Below the pieces are notes generated by a model that saw only the letters and a program-made list of their open reading frames with translations, was not told the DNA's origin and searched no databases. From CAZUDO01 sp964618895 (GTDB lineage: Bacteria > Desulfobacterota > Binatia > DP-6), in the NCBI GenBank assembly GCA_964618895.1, contig CAZUDO010000124.1, positions 33,181 to 97,180 on the forward strand: a stretch of DNA of 64,000 nt, written 5' to 3'. The number at the start of each line of letters is the position of its first letter. Positions within the stretch are counted from its first letter, which is position 1. The position numbers and the translations under genes are program-made. Below, piece after piece: positions 43,161 to 52,582 of the stretch.

Positions 43161-44039
43161 TCACTCGACGTTCTGCACCTGCTCGCGAAGCTTCTCTGCC
43201 TCGCCCTTGGCCATCAGCACGAGGCCGCCGATGACACGATCGCCGGCCTTGGAACCGACCGTATTGAGCTCGCGGTGGACTTCTTGGAGCAGGAACTCGA
43301 TGCGCTTGCCGACCGGGCCCGGGTCGCGGAGCGCCGCCGCGAGGGCGGCCAGGTGACTTTCGAGGCGTACCAACTCCTCGGTGATGTCGCTGCGGTCGGC
43401 GAGCACCGCAACCTCCTGCGCGACCCGCCCCCCGTCCAGTTCGTTGCCCCCGGCCAGCCGACGGAGTCGGCCCTCGACGCGGCGGCGGAGCACGCGGAGC
43501 GTATGAGGCAGGCGTCGCCGGATGCGTGCCGTCAGGCGCCGCAGCCGCGTCGTGCGGTGGCGCATGTCCTGCCGGAGGTGCCGCCCCTCGCGACGCCGCT
43601 CGGCGTCGAAGTGGCGCAGCGCGAGCTTGAGCGCGCGGCGGAGCGCCGGCAGCTCCCGCCGCAGCTCCGGGCCGCGCTCGGTGACCTCGAACAGGTCGGG
43701 GAGGCGAAGGATGTCGGCCATGTCGAGCGTGCCCTCGACCCGCAGGGAGCGCGCCAGGTCGCGTGCCGCCTGGACGTAGCTGCGGGCGAGCTCCGCCCTG
43801 ACCGCCACCGCATACCGCCGGCGGGCGGCGATGGGCGTTCGGCCGACCGAGACCTCGATGCGTCCACGCTGCGCCACCGCACGTACCCGTTCGCGGATCT
43901 CCGCCTCCCACGCCCCGTACTCCCGTGGCGCGGTGACTTTCACGTCGAGGAAGCGCTGATTCACGCTGCGGATCTCGACCGTGAGCCGGGCCGTGGGCCC
44001 CTCGACCGCCCCGGCGCCGTATCCCGTCATGCTACGCAT
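43161..44039 (-). CDS. yicC: YicC-family endoribonuclease
   Basis: 292 residues. The N-terminal signature MRSMTGYGAGAVEGPTARLT and SVNQRFLDVKV, and the C-terminal DUF1732 region (RIEFLLQEVHRELNTVGSKA), identify YicC, an RNase implicated in RNA turnover. It is very Arg-rich in the middle, typical. The ATG at 44039 overlaps the rfaE1 stop by 8 bp. It lies upstream of the archaeal-type CMP kinase. Confidence 0.93.
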   Translation of the reverse strand: MRSMTGYGAGAVEGPTARLTVEIRSVNQRFLDVKVTAPREYGAWEAEIRERVRAVAQRGRIEVSVGRTPIAARRRYAVAVRAELARSYVQAARDLARSLRVEGTLDMADILRLPDLFEVTERGPELRRELPALRRALKLALRHFDAERRREGRHLRQDMRHRTTRLRRLTARIRRRLPHTLRVLRRRVEGRLRRLAGGNELDGGRVAQEVAVLADRSDITEELVRLESHLAALAAALRDPGPVGKRIEFLLQEVHRELNTVGSKAGDRVIGGLVLMAKGEAEKLREQVQNVE

Positions 44040-45066
44040 CGCGGCGGCGGCCCTCCTGCGTCTGCACGGCCGCGCGGAGCTCGGCCGCACTCACAGCCGC
44101 CGTCCCCACCTTGCCGACGGCGACCCCGGCGGCGTGGTTGGCGAGCACGGTGGCCTCCTCCAGGGTCGCCCCCGCCCCCAGCGCCAGCGCACACGTCGCC
44201 AGCACGGTGTCCCCGGCACCGGTCACGTCGAAGACCTCACGGGCCAGGGTCGGGAACTCGCGCACGACCATGCGCTCGCGGCGACCATTCCCGTCCACCT
44301 GGCGCTTGAAGAGTGCCATGCCCTCTTCGCCGCGCGAGATGAGCACGGCGTCGGCCTCCCAGCGCGCCAGGAGTCGCTCCCCGGCGGTCCGCAGACTGAC
44401 ACCATCGCGAATGTCGATGCCCGCCGCCGCGGCGGCCTCCTCGCGGTTCGGCTTGATGAGCGATGCCCGGCGGTAGTGGGCGAAGTTGGCGCGCTTGGGA
44501 TCGATCACCCAGGTGAACTCGTGGCGCGCACGGGCGTCGGCAAGGGCCTGCAGCAGCTCGGGCCCGACGACGCCCTTGGCGTAGTCCGACACCACCACCA
44601 CGTCATAGCGCGCCCGTCGCCCGAGTACGAACTCGCACACGCGCGTGGCGCTGCCCGCGTCGTCGCCGACGAGGTCCTCGCGGTCCAGCCGGACGACCTG
44701 CTGATGATGGGCGATGATGCGGGTCTTCTGCACCGTCGGGCGTCGCCGCGAGACGACGATGCCGGCGGTGTTCGCGCCGATCGCGCGCAGCGCCTGCACG
44801 AGCTGCTCGCCCGCAGCATCGCGCCCGACGACGCCGCACACACCGGCACGCCCGCCGAGGGCGACCACGTTGCTGGCCACGTTGCCCGCGCCTCCGGGGC
44901 GACGGTCCTCGGCGGTCACCTGCACCACGGGCACCGGCGCTTCGGGCGAGATGCGCTCGACCCGGCCCCAGACGAACTGATCGAGCATCAGGTCGCCGAC
45001 CACCAGCACCCGCACGCCGGCGAGGCGCCGCACCAGGGTGAGGAGCCGCCGTCCGCTCACGCGCAT
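44032..45066 (-). CDS. rfaE1: D-glycero-beta-D-manno-heptose-7-phosphate kinase (RfaE domain I)
   Basis: 344 residues, PfkB carbohydrate kinase. Motifs: VLVVGDLMLDQFVWGRVERI, RPGGAGNVASNVVALG and the catalytic VFDVTGAGDTVLA. It phosphorylates heptose-7-P at C1; the adenylyltransferase is rfaE2 at 37.6 kb. The start at 45066 (ATG) overlaps the glycosyltransferase stop by 10 bp; a GTG at 45060 is an alternative. Confidence 0.93.
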   Translation of the reverse strand: MRVSGRRLLTLVRRLAGVRVLVVGDLMLDQFVWGRVERISPEAPVPVVQVTAEDRRPGGAGNVASNVVALGGRAGVCGVVGRDAAGEQLVQALRAIGANTAGIVVSRRRPTVQKTRIIAHHQQVVRLDREDLVGDDAGSATRVCEFVLGRRARYDVVVVSDYAKGVVGPELLQALADARARHEFTWVIDPKRANFAHYRRASLIKPNREEAAAAAGIDIRDGVSLRTAGERLLARWEADAVLISRGEEGMALFKRQVDGNGRRERMVVREFPTLAREVFDVTGAGDTVLATCALALGAGATLEEATVLANHAAGVAVGKVGTAAVSAAELRAAVQTQEGRRRDA

Positions 45067-46127
45067 CCCGCCTCTCCGTAGCAGGCCAACGTGCCCTCCG
45101 CCATCCGCGCGCCGGTATAGCGGGTCAGGACGTGCGCCCTCCCGGCATCGCCCAGCCGGGTCCGCAGGGCCGCGTCGTACGCCAGCCGGGCGAGGGCCAT
45201 GGCGAGCGCCTCCGGCTCGCCCACCGGGGTCAGGAGCCCCGTCTGTTCGTGCACGATCACCTCGCCGAGACCGCCCACCCGGCTCGCCACCAGCGCCCGG
45301 CCCGCGGCCATGGCCTCGAGGGCCGCCACCCCAAGCCCTTCCATCAGCGACGGCATGGCCACGATGTCGGCGGCGGCGAAGCACGCCGGCATGTCGTCGC
45401 GAAAGCCCGCGAAGCGCACCGGGACGCCGGCCGCGTCGGCGGCGCGGGCGAGCGCCGCGGCCTCGCGTCCATCGCCGCAGAACACCAGCCGCAGCGGCAC
45501 GCCCGTCGGCGCCAGACGCCGCACCGCCGCGAGCACGACCGCATGCCCCTTGCGGGCTTCGAGAGCTCCCGGCACCAGGACCACGATCTCCTGCGCGCCG
45601 ATGCCCCACTCGCCACGCACACGCGGGCGCGCCTCCGGGGACGCCTCCACCGGCTCGATGCCACTCGGCACCACCCGGATGCGCTCGGCACGTACGCCCA
45701 CGCGCACCAGTGCATCGCGCACCCCGGCCGAAATGGCGATCACCGCGTCGACGGCCCGGTTGTAGAGATAGCGCACGTAGGGCCCGCCGGCGGGGACGTA
45801 GTCCATGCGGCGCGTCACCACCAGACGGACGCCCCGCCGGCGGCAGAACGGCGCCAGGGCGTGCGCGCGGGCGGTATGGAAGTGAACCACCTGGTCGGCA
45901 TCGAGGAGGCGGCGCAGGTGGAGCGCCGCACGCACGTCGACGTGGTTGGCGATGCGGAGTGGCAGCACCGGGATGCCCTCGGCCGCGGCGGTACGGGCCA
46001 GCAGTCCCGCCGGGTCGGCGGCCAATCGTGACTCGTGGCCGCGGGCGCGGAGCTGGCGCAGCAGGGTCATCACTTGCGTCTCGCCCCCGCCCCACCGTCG
46101 CTCGGGGTCGACGTGCAGGATGCGCAC
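45057..46127 (-). CDS. Glycosyltransferase family 4
   Basis: 356 residues, GT-B fold. N-terminal HVDPERRWGGGETQVMTLLR (GG donor-site region), C-terminal PSLMEGLGVAALEAMAAGRA, the E-x7-E nucleotide-sugar signature. GTG start at 46127 (1-bp gap after the ligase gene). It resembles LPS/O-antigen sugar transferases; acceptor and donor cannot be named. Confidence 0.88.
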   Translation of the reverse strand: MRILHVDPERRWGGGETQVMTLLRQLRARGHESRLAADPAGLLARTAAAEGIPVLPLRIANHVDVRAALHLRRLLDADQVVHFHTARAHALAPFCRRRGVRLVVTRRMDYVPAGGPYVRYLYNRAVDAVIAISAGVRDALVRVGVRAERIRVVPSGIEPVEASPEARPRVRGEWGIGAQEIVVLVPGALEARKGHAVVLAAVRRLAPTGVPLRLVFCGDGREAAALARAADAAGVPVRFAGFRDDMPACFAAADIVAMPSLMEGLGVAALEAMAAGRALVASRVGGLGEVIVHEQTGLLTPVGEPEALAMALARLAYDAALRTRLGDAGRAHVLTRYTGARMAEGTLACYGEAGCA

Positions 46128-46128
46128 G

Positions 46129-47310
46129 TCAGCCCGCCCGGCAGCGCAGCAGCACCGCCAACGCCGCCCACATCGCGAGCGCCACCTCGTTGTCGCCGAA
46201 CGTATACTGCGTCATCCCACCGACCAGGAACCCGACGATGCCGACCCACGCCCCGGTGGCCGCCCAGCTCGCTCCGGTCCCGGGCCAACCCCGGACCAGC
46301 GCCGTCGCCAACAGCAGACAGAACGCTGCCAACCCGGCGAGCCCCGCCTCGGCGGCCAGGTGCAGGTAGTTGCTGTGCGCATGGGAACGCCGGTCTGCCG
46401 CCGGATTGGCAGCGTAGTACGGTTCCGCTGCGCGCGCATAGCGTCCGAATCCGAGCCCGAGCACGGGGTGGTCGTGGACGATCTCGAGGTTCGTCTGGTA
46501 GATCGCCACCCGTCCGGCGTTGTCCCCGCCGCGCGCGAACATGTGACTGCCCCGGACGCGCAGCTCGGGGGCAAGCACGAAGGCGAGCACGGCCGCCACG
46601 GCGAGGCCGAGCCCCACCCGATGCGCCGCGCGCCTGCCACCGGCAACCGCGAGGAGCCCCAGCCCGACTGCCACCGCCGCCAGCCAGGCTCCCCGCGCCG
46701 TCGAGAACGCGATGGCAACCAGGATGAGCGGCGCCGCCACCATCCCCAGCCGGTCGGCACCCGTCGGCGGGATACGACCCGTAGCCGCACCGGCTTGTCC
46801 GCGGAGGGCGAGGGCCCCTGCCCAGGCGAGCGGGAAGAGCATCGTGTGGGCGTAGGTCAGGTAGTTGCGGAAGAACCCCACCACCGCGTAGTGGGTGTCA
46901 CCGGGGTGCCGCGGCCGGACGGCGGTCGGCCGGCCGAGTAGCGTCCGGTACCAATCGGCTCCGGTGTAGTACTGGAGAATGCCGTACACCGCCGCGATCA
47001 AGGCGGCCACCACCACCAGGCGTGCGAAGCGGGCCGCTGCCGCGCCATCGGGGAGCCACCAGAAGAGCGTGAAGTACCCGAGCACGATCCACAGCCGGTC
47101 CCATCCCACCGCCTCGAGAGGATGTCCGCTCGCCCCCGTGGACAGCGCCAGGGTGCCGTAGAACGCCAGCAGGACGCCGTCGAGCGGCGTTGCCCGGACG
47201 ACGCCCCACCGGCACACGACTGCCACGGCGGCCAGCACCCCCAGCCCGATCACCCCGCTTTGCATGCCGGTGGTCGACAACGGGATCGACAGCGCCACCA
47301 GGAGCAGCAA
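46129..47310 (-). CDS. O-antigen ligase/polymerase-like membrane protein (Wzy_C family)
   Basis: About 393 residues with ~10-12 predicted membrane helices and a large periplasmic loop with HPVLGLGFGRYARAAEP and HAHSNYLHLAAEAGL, the conserved His-containing region of O-antigen ligase (WaaL) and O-antigen polymerases. It joins or polymerises undecaprenyl-linked chains. The 5' end is uncertain: the first possible codon in the frame is TTG at 47310, a GTG lies at 47298, and upstream codons are open to a stop near 47391 with no ATG. The ATG at 47335 is out of frame. Confidence 0.8.
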   Translation of the reverse strand: MLLLVALSIPLSTTGMQSGVIGLGVLAAVAVVCRWGVVRATPLDGVLLAFYGTLALSTGASGHPLEAVGWDRLWIVLGYFTLFWWLPDGAAAARFARLVVVAALIAAVYGILQYYTGADWYRTLLGRPTAVRPRHPGDTHYAVVGFFRNYLTYAHTMLFPLAWAGALALRGQAGAATGRIPPTGADRLGMVAAPLILVAIAFSTARGAWLAAVAVGLGLLAVAGGRRAAHRVGLGLAVAAVLAFVLAPELRVRGSHMFARGGDNAGRVAIYQTNLEIVHDHPVLGLGFGRYARAAEPYYAANPAADRRSHAHSNYLHLAAEAGLAGLAAFCLLLATALVRGWPGTGASWAATGAWVGIVGFLVGGMTQYTFGDNEVALAMWAALAVLLRCRAG

Positions 47311-47371
47311 CCCGTCGGCCGTCCGGCGCGCCCATGCAGGGGGACCGTCGCTTCGTGCCGCCGGGACCGTG

Positions 47372-48775
47372 CTACACTCCCCGTCGCGTCAGCATGACCT
47401 TCACCGTTTCGGACAGGATCTTCAGGTCGAGCCAGAACGACCGGTTGTAGATGTAGGCGATGTCGTACTTGAGCTTGGTGGCCGGCGACGTATGGTACTC
47501 GCCGTTCACCTGCGCGTAGCCGGTGACACCGGGACGCACCTTCAGGCGTTCCGCGTAGCCCGGGATGTCACGCTCGTAGCGCGCGCAGAAGGCCGGGCGC
47601 TCGGGACGGGGACCGACGAAGCTCATATCGCCGCGCAGGACGTTCCACAGCTGCGGCAGCTCGTCCAGCCGGGCGCTCCGGAGGTAGTGGCCAAGCCAGG
47701 TCACCCGCGGATCGTTGGCGCTGGCGAGCACCGGGCCCGTGGCCTCCTCCGCCCCTTCCTGCATGGTGCGGACCTTGACCATGACGAACGGACGCCCACC
47801 TCGTCCCACGCGCGTCTGCCGGTAGAGCACCGGGCCGCGCGATGTCGCCGCGACGGCAGCGGCGGCGAGCAGCATGATCGGCGTCACGAACACCAGCAGC
47901 GTCAGCGCCAGCGCGACATCGAACGCGCGCTTCACGGCGCTGGCGCCGCCGCCCACCGGATCGCCGATCACTTCAATGAGCGGAATGTCATGCAAGCGGA
48001 GGTGCCCCGGCCGGCCGATCAGGATCTCGTATGGCGTCGGCACCACGCAGATGCGTGCACGCGGTCCTTCCCACCGGCTGAGGGCATCGAGCAGACGATC
48101 CTGCCATGACAGCTCGGAGGCGATGATGACCTCGTCTACGCGATTCCGGGCGCACAGGGCGGGCAACTCGTCGCGTGCACCCAGCACCGGGATGTCGCCG
48201 ACCGCTGCGTCGCCCCCGCCATCGGCGGACACGGTTCCCACCACGTCCATGCCGAGCCACTGCTGTCCCCGGATGACCTCGATCACCTCGGTGGCGGCGG
48301 CGTTGGTGCCGACCACCAACACCCGGCGGCGGGGATAGCTGCCCATGAGCGAGCGCGTCCCGACCCGCCACCCGAGCAGCAGGAGCGCGTTCACCACCGC
48401 CGAGATGACGAAGATCGAACGCGGGAACAGGATGTCCTGGCGGAAGAAGTACACGGCGATCAGGAGCAGCGTCTGCCCGATCGGCGCGACCAGCAACGCA
48501 CCCACGTGTTCGCGCGGCGCCGTGACCGCGCGCATCTCGTACAGCCCGAGGAAGTAGAGCACCCCCACCTGGGCGCACAGCATCTCTCCCCAATGATGAT
48601 GCACCTCGCCGAAGCGCACCGACGGCAGATAGTCACTCGTCAACGGGAGCGGCACCCCGATCCGCAGGAGGAACGCGATCAGATAGGCCAGCCCGGCGCA
48701 CACGACATCGCCAGCCACCAGAATCGTCCACCGGACCCGCCATCCTCCGTCGCGGCGCTGCACGCCACCCGACAT
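47372..48775 (-). CDS. Undecaprenyl-phosphate sugar phosphotransferase (polyprenyl glycosylphosphotransferase)
   Basis: 467 residues with 4-5 N-terminal helices, a central Rossmann-like region (RRRVLVVGTNAAATEVIEVI) and a C-terminal bacterial sugar-transferase domain (AVKRAFDVALALTLLVFVTP; RSARLDELPQLWNVLRGDMS; FVGPRPE). This domain class (WbaP/EpsZ/exosortase-associated initiators) transfers sugar-1-P to undecaprenyl-P and starts an EPS/O-antigen repeat. ATG at 48775. It heads the lower part of the operon. Confidence 0.93.
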   Translation of the reverse strand: MSGGVQRRDGGWRVRWTILVAGDVVCAGLAYLIAFLLRIGVPLPLTSDYLPSVRFGEVHHHWGEMLCAQVGVLYFLGLYEMRAVTAPREHVGALLVAPIGQTLLLIAVYFFRQDILFPRSIFVISAVVNALLLLGWRVGTRSLMGSYPRRRVLVVGTNAAATEVIEVIRGQQWLGMDVVGTVSADGGGDAAVGDIPVLGARDELPALCARNRVDEVIIASELSWQDRLLDALSRWEGPRARICVVPTPYEILIGRPGHLRLHDIPLIEVIGDPVGGGASAVKRAFDVALALTLLVFVTPIMLLAAAAVAATSRGPVLYRQTRVGRGGRPFVMVKVRTMQEGAEEATGPVLASANDPRVTWLGHYLRSARLDELPQLWNVLRGDMSFVGPRPERPAFCARYERDIPGYAERLKVRPGVTGYAQVNGEYHTSPATKLKYDIAYIYNRSFWLDLKILSETVKVMLTRRGV

Positions 48776-48820
48776 AGCAGACGACGAGCGCGCTTCAAGG
48801 CGTCCGCCCGCGCAGTCACC

Positions 48821-50002
48821 TCACCCGCCCGCGGCCGCGGCCTGCCATGCCGCCTCGACGCCGGCTGCCGACATCTCCCATCGATAGCGTTGCTCGACCA
48901 CGACCCGGGCGGCGCGAGCGAGCGCGCGCGCCCGTGCCGGCGCTCGCACCAGCTCCAGCGCCGCGGCCGCCAGGCCGGCCGCATCGTCGGCGAGCAGCAC
49001 GTGCTCTCCGGCCCGCACGTCCAGTCCCGCCACCGCACGCGCCGTGGTGACCACCGGTGTCCCGACGGCCATCGCCTCGAGGACTTTGTTCTGCAGCCCC
49101 GATCCCGCCCGCAGAGGGAGCACGGCCACCGTGCCGCGTGCCAGCTCCTCGGCCATGTCGGGCACGTCCGCCGCCAGCGACACGCCAGGCAGACGCGCCA
49201 AGGCCCGGACGCTGCGTGCCGGCCGCGCGCCCACCAGGCGCACCTCGGCCTCCGGGACGACCGCCCGCACGCGCGGCAACACCTCGCCCACCAGCCAACG
49301 GGCGGCATCGATGTTCGGGAAGTACCCGAGGTTGCCGCCGAAGACGAGGCGGGCCGGTGCGCGGCCGTCGTCACGATACGCAAACGCCTCGCCGTCGACG
49401 CCGTTCGGCACCACCCGCACGCCGGCGCCGCCGCCAAGCGCCGCTGCCTCGGCCGCCGACACGACCAGGCAAGACGCCCCGGCGCGCACCAGCGCCGCCT
49501 CGTAGCGTGCGAGCCGCCGCGCTTCGATGGCGGCGACCCCGGCGAGCGGGCCATGGTCGGCGTGTGCCCGCCGCGCGAAATTGACCGACAGGGCGTCGAT
49601 CAGGTCGATCACCACCGGCGGCGCCTGGGCCCCCTGCACATACGGCGCCGCGCGCACGAGCTGCGCGTGCACCACGTCGAAGTGCCCGCGGGCAATCAAG
49701 CGGGCCACCGCTGCCTGGGCGCGCCGGCGCAGGTACAGCAGCACCTGGAATGGCCGGCGGTCGCCGACCAGCGCGCGCGCGAGCGCCGGAGCCGCCCCCA
49801 CCCGACCGAGACGCACGACCTCGACCCGCACGCCGAGCGCCTCCAGCGCACGCCGCGCGGGGCCAGGCGGCGGACACGCGACCAGGGCACAGCAGGTGAT
49901 CGTGTGCCGCCCCGCCAAGCAGCGCAGATGATGGAAGGCCCGCACCTGATCGCCGCGCCGGGGCGGAACCGGAAAGCGCGTGACCACGAACAGCACGTTC
50001 AC
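48821..50002 (-). CDS. Glycosyltransferase family 4, PEP-CTERM/EPS-locus type
   Basis: 393 residues. N-terminus NVLFVVTRFPVPPRRGDQVR followed by AFHHLRCLAGRH, and C-terminus GSGLQNKVLEAMAVGTPVV. Both match the sugar transferase subfamily (TIGR03087-like) linked to PEP-CTERM/exosortase polysaccharide loci. The middle region (VVIDLIDALSVNFARRA) also fits. GTG start at 50002 overlaps the next gene's stop (GTGA). Family assignment is by recollection of motifs. Confidence 0.78.
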   Translation of the reverse strand: MNVLFVVTRFPVPPRRGDQVRAFHHLRCLAGRHTITCCALVACPPPGPARRALEALGVRVEVVRLGRVGAAPALARALVGDRRPFQVLLYLRRRAQAAVARLIARGHFDVVHAQLVRAAPYVQGAQAPPVVIDLIDALSVNFARRAHADHGPLAGVAAIEARRLARYEAALVRAGASCLVVSAAEAAALGGGAGVRVVPNGVDGEAFAYRDDGRAPARLVFGGNLGYFPNIDAARWLVGEVLPRVRAVVPEAEVRLVGARPARSVRALARLPGVSLAADVPDMAEELARGTVAVLPLRAGSGLQNKVLEAMAVGTPVVTTARAVAGLDVRAGEHVLLADDAAGLAAAALELVRAPARARALARAARVVVEQRYRWEMSAAGVEAAWQAAAAGG

Positions 50003-50949
50003 GCCGGATCCCACTGCTTGGTGGTTGCCGCCTGGCGCCAGATACCGGCCGTCGCCCCGCGGCGGTAGCGCCACCACGCCAGGCCATGCGCCACACTGCG
50101 CAGCGCGACGTACACGCCCAGCCGCGCACTCTCGCGGACTCCCAGGCGGGTGAGCGCCGGCAGGACGCGCGGCTGCGGCGCGCTGTGCGCTTCCAGGCCC
50201 GGATAGGCGCGCGCCAGCTGCATCTTGCCCATCTCGATACGTACCCGCTGGCGGAAGAAGTCGCGCATCGTGCCGGGGAGCCGTACGGCCACCCGCACCT
50301 CCGGCACGCGCACCACCCGCTCACGGCCGAGGACCAGTTCGAGCCAGCGCTCCGGCTCGATGAGGTCCTCCGGCATCGAAGCCGGCAGGCCTGCCACCCG
50401 CGCGGCATAGAGCTGCGCGGAGAGGTTCGGGAAGTCGATGCCATAGGGCGCCGCCATGATGCGCTCGAACAGGCGTGGGCGGGCCACGCAGGTGGTCTTC
50501 CCCGAGGCCAGCAGGGCATCGGGCGCGCCCTCGAGGGCGTCCAGCAAGCGTCCGAAGGCCATCGCCTCGAAGGACACATCGGCGTCGACGAACAGTGCCA
50601 TGGCGCCGTGGGCATGCGTGCGCAGGATGTTCCACGCGATCGGCTTTCCCTCCCGCCGGGTGGTGAGCGCCCGAACGGCGAGCGCGGAGGCGGGCGGCGG
50701 GAACGTCGCCGCGTCGGCGTCCACGTCGAGCGTGGCGAAGGCCGCATCTTCCGCGCGGGCGAAGTCTGCGAGCGCGGCCATCAGTGCGGGATCGTTCACT
50801 CCGTTCAGGCAGACGAGCATCTCGAGCGCGTGCGTCCCTGCCTGCGGCGCCGCACGCCAGCTGGCGAGCGCCCGGGCCAGGGTCCGGGTGAGGGCCGGCT
50901 CGTCCGTGCGACACGGGACGGCCACGGTCGCCACCGCCCGCGCGCTCAC
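49999..50949 (-). CDS. Glycosyltransferase family 2 (GT-A)
   Basis: 316 residues. N-terminal ATVAVPCRTDEPALTRTL and the DxD motif in MALFVDADVSFEAMAF, with a helical C-terminus. GTG start at 50949 overlaps the following GT2 stop (GTGA). It contains no obvious transmembrane segment. It is one of the cluster's chain-extending enzymes. Confidence 0.82.
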   Translation of the reverse strand: MSARAVATVAVPCRTDEPALTRTLARALASWRAAPQAGTHALEMLVCLNGVNDPALMAALADFARAEDAAFATLDVDADAATFPPPASALAVRALTTRREGKPIAWNILRTHAHGAMALFVDADVSFEAMAFGRLLDALEGAPDALLASGKTTCVARPRLFERIMAAPYGIDFPNLSAQLYAARVAGLPASMPEDLIEPERWLELVLGRERVVRVPEVRVAVRLPGTMRDFFRQRVRIEMGKMQLARAYPGLEAHSAPQPRVLPALTRLGVRESARLGVYVALRSVAHGLAWWRYRRGATAGIWRQAATTKQWDPA

Positions 50950-51806
50950 CGCCCGGACGCCACGCAGGCGCGTACCACGCGCCCGTAGGTTGCGGCCGTC
51001 GTGCGCCGCCCGAGCAGCGCCGCCAGGGCCGTTTTCAGCCCGAACTTGCACGCCGCCAGGGTCCGGAAGACGGCGAGGGCGGGCCCGCCTCGCCCGGCGT
51101 AGAAGCGCATCTCGCCCTTCACCACTTCGGCCTCGCGTCCCACGCCAAAGCGTTGCGCGGCGCTCAGGTTGGCACCATGCACCGCCCGGGCGGCCGGCAC
51201 GTGGATCGTCCCCCGGCCGCAGCGGGCGGCGCGGAAGCACAGGTCCATGTCTTCGCCGTACATGAAGTAGCGCGTGTCGAAGCCGCCGAGGGCACGGAAC
51301 AGCTCGCCCCGGACCGCCATAAACGTCCCGTACACCCAGTCCACCGCGTACGGGAACCGCCGCCAGCGCGCCGGCAAGCGCCCGGCGGTGGTGTCGAGCA
51401 ACAGGTGAGCCACCGGTCCGAACCGTGCCGCCGCCGGCTGCCAGTGGCCGTCGTCGTCGACCAGGCCACCGCCCGCGATGCCGGCGCCCGGCAGGCGGTC
51501 GAGCGCATCGACCAGGATGCCGATCGCGCCGGGTTCGACGCGCGCATCGGGGTTCAAGAACACCAGCACGTCGCCCGTCGCCTCCGCCGCGCCGTGGTTG
51601 GCGCCGGCGGCGAAACCCAGGTTGCTCCCGGTCCGGACGAGACGGACGCCGCGTGCCGCCGCGCAGGCCGAGCGGCTACTATCGTCCGTGCTCCCGTTGT
51701 CGACCAGCACGATCTCGACGCCGTCGCCTGCCCGCGCCACGCTGGCGACACACGCGGCGAGTGCCGCCCCGGCATTCCAGTTGACGACGATCACCGACAC
51801 CGTCAC
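50946..51806 (-). CDS. Glycosyltransferase family 2, rhamnosyltransferase-like
   Basis: 286 residues. VSVIVVNWNAGAALAACV, EIVLVDNGSTDDSS, DVLVFLNPDARVEPG and the acceptor motif RYFMYGEDMDLCFRAARCG (ED-Hx-like) place it in the WcaA/rhamnosyltransferase-type GT2 subfamily. GTG at 51806 overlaps the formyltransferase stop (GTGA). Confidence 0.88.
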   Translation of the reverse strand: MTVSVIVVNWNAGAALAACVASVARAGDGVEIVLVDNGSTDDSSRSACAAARGVRLVRTGSNLGFAAGANHGAAEATGDVLVFLNPDARVEPGAIGILVDALDRLPGAGIAGGGLVDDDGHWQPAAARFGPVAHLLLDTTAGRLPARWRRFPYAVDWVYGTFMAVRGELFRALGGFDTRYFMYGEDMDLCFRAARCGRGTIHVPAARAVHGANLSAAQRFGVGREAEVVKGEMRFYAGRGGPALAVFRTLAACKFGLKTALAALLGRRTTAATYGRVVRACVASGR

Positions 51807-52582
51807 AACAACGCCCGTCCCTGGCGGCGGAGCCGCGCGGCGTCGGCGCGGGTCGGGAACGAGAAGTAGCTCGCCTGTGTCGGGTCCATCGGCCGCGGGC
51901 GCACCGTGTCGCGCTCGATCTGCGTCATCGCCTCGAGCAGGCAGCGCACGCCGACCTCCTTGGAACGCACCATGAGATCGTCGAGCGAGTCCTCGGGCAG
52001 GATCGGCACCGGCCATTGCAGCAGGATGTCGCCGGCGTCGAGCTTTTCGACCATGTAGTGCACCGTCACCGCCGCCTCGGGCTCGCCGTGCACCATGGTC
52101 CAGAAGTTGGGCATCATGCCCTGATACCGTGGCAGGGGGGCCGAATGCAGGTTGATGCAGCCGAGCCGTGGCACCGCGAGCACGCGCGCGCGCAGCACCT
52201 GACTGGCGGCGATCGACACCAGCAGGTCGGGTCGGATGCGATCGTGCAGGACGCTGACGAAGTCGGGGGCGTTGATCTTGGCCGGGCGGTAGATCGGGAC
52301 GCCGTGACGACGGGCCACGTCGGCCGCCGAGTAGACGCGCAGCAGAGGCCGGACGGCGTTCATGCGATCGGCCACTTTGGCGGCGGCGAAGCGCACCCCC
52401 AGACGCACGAAGTCCACCGGACCGTAGAACTGGTAGAGCCGTCGCGCCGTGTCCCGTAACCCCTCGTTGAACGCCGGCAGGATGATCATCGCCACGACCT
52501 CCCCCGGCCGCGCGCGGCAGACCGCATCGAGGGCCGGCGGCAGGTAGAAGGGATCCTCCTGGGTCGCGAGGGCGATACGCAT
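51803..52582 (-). CDS. Formyltransferase-like protein (sugar N-formyltransferase candidate)
   Basis: 259 residues, Formyl_trans_N fold. The catalytic N-x-H is N144 and H146 in GCINLHSAPLPRYQG, and the catalytic Asp is in EKLDAGDILLQ (D182/D185 region). These are the folate-dependent formyl transfer residues of Fmt and sugar N-formyltransferases. In this operon it most likely formylates an amino sugar of the polysaccharide, not Met-tRNA. The ATG at 52582 directly abuts the deacetylase stop. Confidence 0.75.
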   Translation of the reverse strand: MRIALATQEDPFYLPPALDAVCRARPGEVVAMIILPAFNEGLRDTARRLYQFYGPVDFVRLGVRFAAAKVADRMNAVRPLLRVYSAADVARRHGVPIYRPAKINAPDFVSVLHDRIRPDLLVSIAASQVLRARVLAVPRLGCINLHSAPLPRYQGMMPNFWTMVHGEPEAAVTVHYMVEKLDAGDILLQWPVPILPEDSLDDLMVRSKEVGVRCLLEAMTQIERDTVRPRPMDPTQASYFSFPTRADAARLRRQGRALL

